DNA of 64,000 nt from contig CAXIPT010000002.1 in the NCBI GenBank assembly GCA_964030475.1, positions 3,156,738 through 3,220,737 on the forward strand, in the 5' to 3' direction. The notes beneath the pieces are model-generated. The model saw nothing but the letters and a program-made list of their open reading frames with translations, did no database searches and was not told the DNA's origin. Shown one piece after another: positions 55,818 through 64,000 of this stretch. The position numbers and the translations under genes were made by a program. Every line of letters starts with the position of its first letter. Within the stretch, counting starts at the first letter, position 1. The stretch is from Tethya wilhelma. Lineage: Eukaryota > Porifera > Demospongiae > Tethyida > Tethyidae.

Positions 55818-56954
55818 CAGTCAATGATTCCGAAAAATCATGTATTTGTTCGGCCATGTCGTGATTTTCATTCACTTCAAGCTTCCAAATTAACCATCTC
55901 CAAGAAGCAAATGGACACATCTGCAACCAACATGATACCATCACTTGTAGACGTTCAGTGTCAGCTGTACAGGAGCTGGTGATCTGATGGAGTTGCTTCT
56001 CTGATATGACCAATACCTGTTCTCCAATGAACTCCCATTTCTCCATCTTCCACCTCCATATCTCTGGCACTCTCTCTAAATCTTGCTGTAGCCTTTTCAC
56101 AACATTGTCAACTGTAAGGCGGGCACCTGCAGTTAGGCCTTGATAGATTATGCTCAAGACTCTGCCTATTTTTCTTTTCTTTTATGCTCAAAGAATGGTC
56201 CTATTATGCTCCAAAGTCTGCCTATTATGCTTCTTGAATATTATCTCGCGAAAATTATCAATTTTCAATGAACAAAAGCACGAACAAATTAAACGACCAT
56301 ATGTGTTTTTGTATACTGCATGTATGCTAGTTAATGCACACTTAGTGAGTTATTATTAAACCGGGCCTGCTTCATTAAAAGAACACGAAAGAATGTAGGT
56401 GACTGCATGCTCAGACTATAAAGGCCAGTACAACCTACAGGGCATTCGCTCCAGTCAGGTACTATAGCTATTAATCCAACAAAATATCAGCCTATAATGC
56501 TAGGAGGGTTACAAAATTCAGCCTATTATGCTAGCATAATTCTTGATGCTCAAGACTACCTATTATGCTCGAAATTATGCCGGCATAATCTATCAAGGCC
56601 TACCTGCAGTGTGAGTGTATAATATGTCGTATGATGACCATGCATGCTGTATGCTTAGTTGAAACATGACATCTGTTAGTATGCATATAAAGTCTTATAT
56701 ATTCACTAGTAAATCACTTCTAGTGACTGATTCAATAAAAGGATGATTCTGTGCCCATCTACCTACCCGCTGATCTAGGTTTAGTTCTTGCAACTTTTGA
56801 CGACTTTTGATGATTAGCTTCTCTCGACTTTGTAGCTTGAGATGAAGACTGCTGTACAGGTTCAACACGAGCTGGGCTGGGAATAGAGTTGGTAGCCTTA
56901 GAAGTAGGAAAAACAGGTTTTGATGTCCACAGAGTCCAGACGTCGTTGACTCAT
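55818..56954 (-). pseudogene. Gene C: degenerate death-fold gene (exons 1-2 only)
   Basis: Exon 1 (56954-56767) matches gene B exon 1 but has a 7-bp insertion (agtccag, about 56932-56939). It shifts the frame after MSQRRL and leads to an early stop. Exon 2 (56126-55818) is an intact first death-fold-like domain (KWEFIGEQVLVIS...SWRWLIWKLE) with a good donor. A hAT-like MITE lies exactly at its acceptor. Exons 3-5 are absent. Three independent defects make it a pseudogene. Confidence 0.75.
56126..56610. mobile_element. hAT-like MITE at the gene C exon 2 splice acceptor
   Basis: The element 56134-56602 (469 bp) has perfect 20-bp inverted ends starting TAGGCCTTGATAG. It is flanked by the 8-bp duplication CCTGCAGT (56126-56133 and 56603-56610), the duplication length of hAT transposons. 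CTGCAG contains the acceptor CAG of exon 2, so the acceptor now exists twice. The interior has repeats of the form tattatgct. No transposase. Confidence 0.8.
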
Positions 56955-57186
56955 TTTGTTTTGAAAAGACCAGCCCCACCCACACTGTCATGCATGCAAG
57001 TCACGTGAACGTATTGAGGTCAGGGAGCAGATAAATGAAAAATTCATTGTTTTAAGAGGATCAATGTAAAGTCATAATCATTGTTTACAAAAATTAATTA
57101 TTAATGCAATTAACACTTCGTACAATAAAAAATAAAAGGTAACATGCAGGGTAGTCTGTTGCATACAAATGAGTGAGTATATTATT
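56955..57186 (-). other. Intergenic spacer between genes F and C
   Basis: Direct counterpart of 46992-47220, showing that the two-gene unit (Roc-COR gene plus death-fold gene) was duplicated as a block. Confidence 0.5.
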
Positions 57187-59517
57187 TCAAAATTTAATAA
57201 TGGTTTCTGCCGTGACACCTAGTTCCACTATTGGGCTCCTCAGAGCTTGTCTTAGGTCAGATAATGTGGCGTACTTTGCGTGCATTGTGTCTGGGCTCCA
57301 TTGAACCCATTTGGTCAACATGTCAGCGAGGTAGCTGATTGGAGCACCATACAGCAGCAGAGGAGATGATCGGATAAGAGTCAGTTCGTACGGCAAAAAC
57401 CCGAGAGCAGTTCCTATCTCCCACCATTTGGCAGCATGGGGTGCCAACTTCTCCATGAGTTGAGGGATATCACTTTCAGTAAGATGAGTGATGGGGGGTA
57501 CAGATTGTTCCTCAGACCACACCAGATGGTTTGGAGCAAGTTGGCCACAAACGTCACTGTCCTTTGAACAGATGTATAATGGTGGAGCGATGATTGCACT
57601 ATGACTTTCATTCACTTTGCACGGACACAGCAAGCACAGAGAGGGTTCACTGATCTTGTAGTGGAGAGCAAGATCAGCATTTCTGATAGCATCAAACACA
57701 GCACTGCGTACTAGAGAACAGATAATGGTAACAAGGATGGATGCACACTCTGGAAGACGAATATGGACTTCGAAATGCTTGAATGAATCGATGAAGATCA
57801 CTGTTCCTGGATGTTTAGGAATCTTAAATTCTACACAATTGCGATATAAACAGCTAGGTGTGGTGGAGGAGTCCATCTTCAACTCCCAAGGACAAGGATG
57901 GTGATTCTTTGATGACAAGAGATGGACAATTGAGGCACAGAAGACGCCAAGACACGGAATGGCACCAGCAAAAGATACTACAACAGGAGCAGCTGCAGAT
58001 GACTGGTCTACACGATGACCATCTAATCCTTCCTTGGACAACACGGGAAGAAGAGCTGGTACAAAGAACTCTTTCTCATTGAACTTGGCAAAGACAAGAA
58101 GCTCACTAAAGAGATGAACTAACTCCTTTGGAGTGAAGCATTGTGGTACATAGTGCTTTCCGAAATGGATACTCTGGGCTAAGAACTCCTCAGACACAAG
58201 AGCATGGTCATTGAATCTCAGCCAGGCTTCAGTGAATGACTCTTCTAAAATGTTATGTTGAAGTCTATGGATGGCTAGCACTAACTCGGTAACTTTGTCA
58301 AGAAGAACCTGAGTGTTGGCAAAGATAACATTTGGAAGAATCTCTGGGAAGTAGAAGAGCACGTTTAACTGATCTAGGAACTCTAATGCAGCATCAAAAG
58401 AATCTTCTTCAAAGTGGAGCTTTTGTTCAGCTACAGGAAAGCACTCATCTTTTGTAAGAATATCTTTTCCTAAGTTTTTAGCTATCTCATTCAACAGAAA
58501 CTCTAACGCATGGTACTGAAGGGGGACTTGTACTTGATCCCCAGCACATTCCGTGGAAATTTTGCTGCATATTTGATCGACGCTTTTCTTACCAGCTTCC
58601 CCAGGACAGCTTGCATTCAGAGAGAAGATCACATTCTTTGGATTTAAACTTGAGAAGATGATTTCTTTCTTAAACTCAGGTAAAAGACGCTCTAAAAATA
58701 TTTTGTTTTTGGTTTCGATTGTTTCTGAGCACTTGTTAGCTTCATCTTCAAAGGTACCTATCACTATGATTCGAGCTGTTTTATCCTCTCCATCTTTGGA
58801 TTTCTGAGAGTGGATGACACGTAGGCAATGCTCAAAGATTTGGAGATTCGTATGAGATGCTGTGTATGGTTCACACACTGACTTCCCTTTTTCATCAAAG
58901 TATTCGACTTTGGAGTACTCATCAAGCATTTCCGAAAGCTTCTGGAAAAAGACGTACACAGAAGTACCACGAAGAAAGATGGGCAACACCTCATGAAATT
59001 GAGGCTGGCCTCCAGAATCAGTCATCTGTACACGGCTGATCCTGTCTAAAGGTTCGTCCAAGGAACACTTGTCCATTAGCACAAGAAGTTTCTCATCGGT
59101 TGTCGCCATCACTCGTCTAGCTGGTGGAGTGGATCTTGTCTTTTTGGTGACTTCCTTAGTACTCTCTGAAGGTATCAGATCTTGTAAGGAGTCACGTGGC
59201 AGCAATTTGCGTTTTGGAAGTGGTTCTTTTTCAGCAACCTTCTCTTTTGAAGAATGAATTTCTTCAATTCCTTCCGTCTCAAGAAAAGAAGGGATGTCCG
59301 ATTCTTGAATTTGACAGCAAAACACGGCTTGCGCTACTATCTTTTCTTGGTCTTCGTGACTAAGCTCTTGCCATTTTGATGATGTAATTTGCGCCTTGTA
59401 GACATGAACAGCCCTTTCGGCCAAGGGCGTGCTTCTTCGGATGATTGGTATCTCTTGTCCTAGCATTATTGCCTTGGTGCAGGTTTTGCCAACACCAGCT
59501 GGGCCAAAGAGAAGGAG
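57187..59517 (-). CDS. Gene F: Roc-COR GTPase with C-terminal death domain, main exon
   Basis: 776 codons, the same length as gene E and highly similar throughout, with acceptor cttgtacag at 59518. The P-loop GPAGVGKT, TDSGGQPQFHEVLP, GTFEDEANK (Lys of the G4-like motif replaced by Glu relative to E), COR region and death domain are all present without stops. The low-complexity insert after the P-loop and the segment before the death domain differ most from E. No linker exon like 50642-50712 is found upstream: homology to the gene E intron ends near 60300. The gene may therefore lack its N-terminal exons or use a different start. Confidence 0.75.
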   Translation of the reverse strand, partial: LLLFGPAGVGKTCTKAIMLGQEIPIIRRSTPLAERAVHVYKAQITSSKWQELSHEDQEKIVAQAVFCCQIQESDIPSFLETEGIEEIHSSKEKVAEKEPLPKRKLLPRDSLQDLIPSESTKEVTKKTRSTPPARRVMATTDEKLLVLMDKCSLDEPLDRISRVQMTDSGGQPQFHEVLPIFLRGTSVYVFFQKLSEMLDEYSKVEYFDEKGKSVCEPYTASHTNLQIFEHCLRVIHSQKSKDGEDKTARIIVIGTFEDEANKCSETIETKNKIFLERLLPEFKKEIIFSSLNPKNVIFSLNASCPGEAGKKSVDQICSKISTECAGDQVQVPLQYHALEFLLNEIAKNLGKDILTKDECFPVAEQKLHFEEDSFDAALEFLDQLNVLFYFPEILPNVIFANTQVLLDKVTELVLAIHRLQHNILEESFTEAWLRFNDHALVSEEFLAQSIHFGKHYVPQCFTPKELVHLFSELLVFAKFNEKEFFVPALLPVLSKEGLDGHRVDQSSAAAPVVVSFAGAIPCLGVFCASIVHLLSSKNHHPCPWELKMDSSTTPSCLYRNCVEFKIPKHPGTVIFIDSFKHFEVHIRLPECASILVTIICSLVRSAVFDAIRNADLALHYKISEPSLCLLCPCKVNESHSAIIAPPLYICSKDSDVCGQLAPNHLVWSEEQSVPPITHLTESDIPQLMEKLAPHAAKWWEIGTALGFLPYELTLIRSSPLLLYGAPISYLADMLTKWVQWSPDTMHAKYATLSDLRQALRSPIVELGVTAETIIKF

Positions 59518-61374
59518 CTGTACAAGATAGGAGAGGAAAATAAACATGTCTCGAATGCATAGTAAACATATATCCAAATATGGACATTATTTGAAGTATA
59601 AACAATGGTGGGATTGGTAAACCACAATTAGCACTACAATATATTAGGTTTTTCCCCTTGGCAATGCATAGTTTAGGCTTCTCCATACTGGAATGAGTGA
59701 TGTAAGAAACCACATTTTATAGTTAATGACACAGTTTTCCAATGTATAACAATGTTCATACAAATAATAAAGATTATATAGTAGTTCACTTCATGCACAT
59801 GTAACACAGAATTTGGCATAAAAACAAAATACAAAGCATATATACGAAGAAATAAATTATAGCTTGAAAATGATTAGTTCGTCAATTATTTTTTCCCTCG
59901 CATCATTTATAGGTTTATGTCTGAGAAGTGGATGTATATAGGAAGCCACATGAAACCACATGTTTCTGAGACAGTACAAATAAGCTAGTTCTCGTTCGGT
60001 TTGCGTAACGCAAAACATTACATGTAAACACACATACACATGTTTGAATAATGATGATACAAACACGTAAATTTGACTATTATAATAATTATCATCTTTC
60101 TGAACATTGTATTACAGGCTGAGAGATAAAACAAAATAGTCTTGTTATACATATTGACATACATGTATACGGACAGTAAATTTAGAAGCAGTCTGGAATT
60201 ATCCTTGTGTACCCTATTATACTTGCATATGCCTTCAGTTCTTGTGAGACACTCAGGCAGGTGGCATGAAATTAGCCTTGTGCCCATATGGGAGTCTCTC
60301 CTTTGATCTTTCACTTACTGTTATCATACGTACGGTAGTACGTATAGTAGGAATGGGCCGAATGTCCCATAGACACAATACAAAATGTTTATGATCATAA
60401 AAATCTAGCAAAACAAAATTAAACCTTCAAACTTGCTCAGAGGCTCTCACTGACATATTATCAATTGCCTGCAAGGCCTAAAACTCACAAAAACTTTCCT
60501 CGGCACTCGTAGAGAGCGCTAGTAGGAAGCCACCATAGTGCCATTTTTGTTCTGCTAACGTACTACTTACTTACTTACTTCCTTCCTAACTGAAAGCACC
60601 AAGGTGCATAAGCCTCGGCGCACTCACATGTATGCATGACATATGACCAGCACGGTCCACTGAGAGGTGTCAGCGGCGTAGCAAATTCAAGCCTGCTGCA
60701 ATTGACCTGTGGTCAACCTAGTTATATTTAAACCGCTGTCATTGAATATACTTTTGATGCTTGTAGTACTTAGTACTTGCACTTTAATGCTCAGCTCGAG
60801 ATACTTCTACACAAAGCTATATTAATTCAACTTGCAATCATTGAGTTACTTACCTGTACTGTCCAAGCAGCAGGCTAAGCCAGCCTGCCAAACTCCAAGC
60901 TGAATTGTTTCTAGATAACGCACACTACACGGGGCGTAATCAATGGGTGCGGTTTCGAAGCCTAAGCGCTCAGAGAAGCACCAAAGCCTCAAATCTCAGA
61001 AACTACAGCGTTTTGCAAGATTCTACACAACAAATTTCTAGATAATTTCGATTTATGAACGTAAGTACCTTTCATTTGGACCATAGAGCTGTCATTCTCC
61101 AGATAATCTAGTAACAGACAGACAGACACACACACACACACACAAAACGACTACCGTAACCCTCTGCACTAGCCTCGTCCCCAGGCCCGAAAGAAAGGGC
61201 CTGGTACACACTGTTTGCGCATGCGCTCAATCTTCGGAATTCCAAGGAAAATGTATACTATCCGCGGTACGTCCGTATNACCCTATCTTCGTCGGCAGCG
61301 TCAGATGTTATAAGAGACAGTACGCTTGCATATATAGCAATCTCAATACTGTAACAATTAAGGGACTCGATGAT
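59518..61374 (-). other. Intron/intergenic region between genes F and G
   Basis: 59690-60300 matches the Roc-side introns of genes A and E. At about 60330 it changes to sequence weakly like the inverted repeats at 3300-3450 (acggtagtac, aggaatgg). A (CA)n run is at about 61128-61143. N at 61279. No exon with matching phase was recognised. Confidence 0.45.
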
Positions 61375-63702
61375 TCAAACGGTTTCTGCCACTACACCTA
61401 GTTCCACTATTGGGCTCCTCAGAGCTTGTCTTAGGTCGGATAATGTGGCGTACTTTGCGTGCATTGTGTCTGGGCTCCATTGAACCCATTTGGTCAACAT
61501 GTCAGCGAGGTAGCTGATTGGAGCACCATATAGCAGCAGAGGAGATGATCGGATAAGAGTCAGTTCATGCGGCAAAAACCCAAGAGCAGTTCCTATCTCC
61601 CACCATTTGGCAGCATGGGGTGCCAGCTTCTCCATGAGTTGAGGGATATCACTTTCAGTGAGATGAGTGGGGGGTACAGATTGTTCTTCAGACCACACCA
61701 GATGGTTTGGAGCTAGTTGGCCACTCTTTTGTTTGTTTTTTGAACAAATAAACATCCTGTATTTTGAGACAATTTTAGCAGCATGTGGTTTCTCCACCCC
61801 ACATGGACACAGCAAGCACAGAGAGGGTTCACTGATCTTGTAGTGGAGAGCAAGATCAGCATTTCTGATTGCATCAAATATAGCACTGCATACTATTGGG
61901 CATATGGTGCTAAGAAAGTCAGATGCACACTCTGGAAGACGAACATGGACTTCAAAATGTTTGAAGGCATCTATTAGTGTCACTGTAACAGGATGATCAG
62001 GGATTTCAAAGGCAACACAATTGCGATACAAACAGCTAGGTGTGGTGGAGGAGTCCATCTTCAACTCCCAAGGACAAGGATGGTGATTCTTTGACGACAA
62101 AAGATGAACAATTGAGGCACAAAACACACCAAGACATGGAATGGCACCAGCAAAACATATTACAACAGGAGCAGCTGCAGATGACTGGTCTACACGATGA
62201 CCATCTAATCCTTCCTTGGACAACACGGGAAGAAGAGCTGGTACAAAGAACTCTTTCTCATTGAACTTGGCAAAAATATGAAGCTTGCATAAAGACTGAA
62301 CTAGCTCTTTTTGAGTGAAGAAACCAGGCAAATAGTGCTTGCTGAAGTGGGTCTGTGCTAAGAATTCTTCAGATACAAGTGCATGGTTTTTAAATCGCAA
62401 CCAGTTGGGAGTGAATGGCCCAGGCAATGAGTTATGTTGCAGATTATGGATGGCTAACACCAACTCTGTCACCTTGTCGAGAAGAACCTGAGTGTTAGCA
62501 AAGATGACATTTGGAAGGATCTCAGGGAAGTAGAAGATCACGTTTAGCTGCTGGTCAAGGAAGTCTAATGCAGCACAGAAAGAATCTTCATCAAAGTGGA
62601 ATTTCTGTTGAGCAACCAGAAAACATTCTTCTTTCGTAAGGACATCTCGATTTAAGTTTATAGCGACCTCTTCTATAAGCAATTCCAAAGCATGATATTG
62701 GAGAGGGACTTTAACAGGATCACCAGCACATTGAGTGGAAATCAGGCCACGGACCTCATCAATGATTTTCTCACCTGCTACTCCAAGATTAATAGAATTA
62801 AGTGGGAATATCACTTTGCTTGGATGGAGGCAAGAGTAGATGATTTCGTTCTCAAACTCGGGTAGAAGATGTTCCAGGAATCTTTTGTTCTTGGTTTCAA
62901 TTGATTCAGCACACTTGTGAGCTTGGTCTTTGAATGTGCCAATCACTATGATTCTTGCTGGTTTCTCCTCTCCACCTCTAGACCTCTGAGAATGGAGAAC
63001 ACGAAGGCAGTGTTCAAAGATTTGGAGATTGGTGTGGGATGCTTGGTATGGCTTACACACTGACTGACCATTTTTGTCAAAGTATTCTACTTTAGAGTAC
63101 TCGTCAAGCTTTTCAGAAAGTTTTTGGAAGAAAATGTAAACAGAAGTACCACGAAGAAAGATCGGCAACACTTCGTGGAATTGAGGCTGGCCTCCAGAAT
63201 CTGTGATCTGAACTCTGCTCATCCTATCCAAAGGTTCATCCAAGGAATAATTGTCCATAAGCACAAGGAGCTTCTCATCTGTTGTTGCCATAACTGGTCT
63301 AGCTGGGAGAGTAGAGCTTGGCTTGTCAGTGACTTCTTTAGTACTTCCTGAAGGAATCGGATCTTGTGAAGAGTCACGAGACTGAACTTCAGGTTTGGGG
63401 AGTGGCTCTTCTTTACTGATCTTTTTGTTTGGGAATAAACTTTTTTGATCAATTGCTTCTGTCTCAAGAAAAGAAGGAACATCAGACTCTTCTACTTCAC
63501 AAGAAAGGATAGCTCTTGTTATGATTTTTTCTCGGTCTTCGCGACTAAGTTCCTTCCACCTTGATGATGCAACTTGAGCTTGATGCACCTGTACTGCCCG
63601 CTCTGCAAGAGGTGTGCTGATCCTTATTGTGGGTATCGTTTGGCCCAGCATTGCCGCCTTGATGCATGTTTTACCAACACCAGCTGCTCCAAAGTTAAGG
63701 AG
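61375..63702 (-). CDS. Gene G: diverged Roc-COR-death paralogue, main exon
   Basis: 775 codons from acceptor tttttacag (63703) to TGA at 61375. The P-loop is GAAGVGKT, followed by TDSGGQPQFHEVLP and GTFKDQAHK. The COR region contains one extra residue (LDQQLNVIFYF). The death domain reads KWWEIGTALGFLPHELTLIRS. It is clearly more diverged from E and F than they are from each other. Two blocks are near-identical at DNA level to both: about 62030-62270 and 61380-61660. The C terminus ends five to six residues early (VVAETV). Upstream exons lie outside the window. Confidence 0.75.
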   Translation of the reverse strand, partial: LLNFGAAGVGKTCIKAAMLGQTIPTIRISTPLAERAVQVHQAQVASSRWKELSREDREKIITRAILSCEVEESDVPSFLETEAIDQKSLFPNKKISKEEPLPKPEVQSRDSSQDPIPSGSTKEVTDKPSSTLPARPVMATTDEKLLVLMDNYSLDEPLDRMSRVQITDSGGQPQFHEVLPIFLRGTSVYIFFQKLSEKLDEYSKVEYFDKNGQSVCKPYQASHTNLQIFEHCLRVLHSQRSRGGEEKPARIIVIGTFKDQAHKCAESIETKNKRFLEHLLPEFENEIIYSCLHPSKVIFPLNSINLGVAGEKIIDEVRGLISTQCAGDPVKVPLQYHALELLIEEVAINLNRDVLTKEECFLVAQQKFHFDEDSFCAALDFLDQQLNVIFYFPEILPNVIFANTQVLLDKVTELVLAIHNLQHNSLPGPFTPNWLRFKNHALVSEEFLAQTHFSKHYLPGFFTQKELVQSLCKLHIFAKFNEKEFFVPALLPVLSKEGLDGHRVDQSSAAAPVVICFAGAIPCLGVFCASIVHLLSSKNHHPCPWELKMDSSTTPSCLYRNCVAFEIPDHPVTVTLIDAFKHFEVHVRLPECASDFLSTICPIVCSAIFDAIRNADLALHYKISEPSLCLLCPCGVEKPHAAKIVSKYRMFICSKNKQKSGQLAPNHLVWSEEQSVPPTHLTESDIPQLMEKLAPHAAKWWEIGTALGFLPHELTLIRSSPLLLYGAPISYLADMLTKWVQWSPDTMHAKYATLSDLRQALRSPIVELGVVAETV

Positions 63703-63933
63703 CTGTAAAAATTAACAATAAAAGAGTTTATAAATCTACATGTGCATGTCTCTTGCCAGAGAATGAAGCTAATTTTCAGATCAAAGTTGTGCACTGGTGT
63801 GTGCTATTAGGCATTGTTTAGACATATGACTTTTATTTTCATTGTACGAAGGTATTTTATACCTAACCTATACCCATCACACACACACACACATGCACAC
63901 ATCATGGTGACATGTACACATGTGCAAACACAC

Positions 63934-64000
<67 letters not shown>
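63703..64000. repeat. Intron of gene G with (CA)n at the window edge
   Basis: Non-coding. (CA)n tracts at about 63880-63895 and 63928-64000 run off the window. Confidence 0.7.

Overview
The window is animal nuclear DNA: spliced genes with short GT-AG introns, (CA)n microsatellites, many non-autonomous transposons, a Helitron and DIRS-type tyrosine-recombinase retrotransposons. Tandem paralogues coding for Roc-COR GTPases with death-fold domains suggest an early-branching invertebrate, plausibly a demosponge; that is inference. Isolated Ns at 168, 7922, 15979, 24704, 32599, 42691, 50929, 54283 and 61279, plus 13 Ns at 52600-52612, look like contig joins and limit conclusions about order and orientation across them.

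The left 38 kb is a transposon nest. At 1-9.5 kb lie a piggyBac-like MITE, direct repeats and a large fold-back structure (about 2990-8755) whose inner arms are oppositely oriented arrays of a ~212-bp AT-rich repeat, interrupted by further MITEs. From 9.5 kb a Helitron (DUF6570-like region, then HUH/Y2 Rep) is broken inside its coding region at 11965. The Helitron resumes at 30897. Between the halves lie the 5' half of a DIRS element, 13.5 kb of the same ~212-bp array, and the 3' half of that DIRS element. The two DIRS halves meet within about 11 bp of each other in RT, and the array ends join into one repeat unit. This is the signature of a circularly permuted segment. A second DIRS copy (32946-38277) keeps the full layout: inverted terminal repeats and an internal complementary region matching the joined ends.

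The right 26 kb holds a tandem family of minus-strand genes. Introns and codon phases show a common plan: a short start exon, three exons each coding one death-fold-like domain, a 71-bp linker exon, then one ~2.33-kb exon coding Roc GTPase, COR and a C-terminal death domain. Gene A (39060-43779) has all N-terminal exons, but a DIRS insertion lies in the intron before its expected Roc exon. Gene B (45116-46991) has three death-fold exons and a different terminal exon, giving a complete 409-aa adaptor-like protein. Gene C (55818-56954) is a pseudogene. Three large Roc-COR-Death exons are present (47221-49551, 57187-59517, 61375-63702). A contig bounded by Ns (50930-54282) carries a plus-strand copy of the death-fold exons and an unidentified minus-strand gene; flipping it would give the 47-50 kb gene its missing 5' exons.

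Known families (DAPK1 is a ROCO protein ending in a death domain; death folds pair with each other) suggest these genes encode GTPase-regulated death-fold signalling scaffolds, perhaps in innate immunity or cell death. The architecture is read from the sequence; the function is inference.
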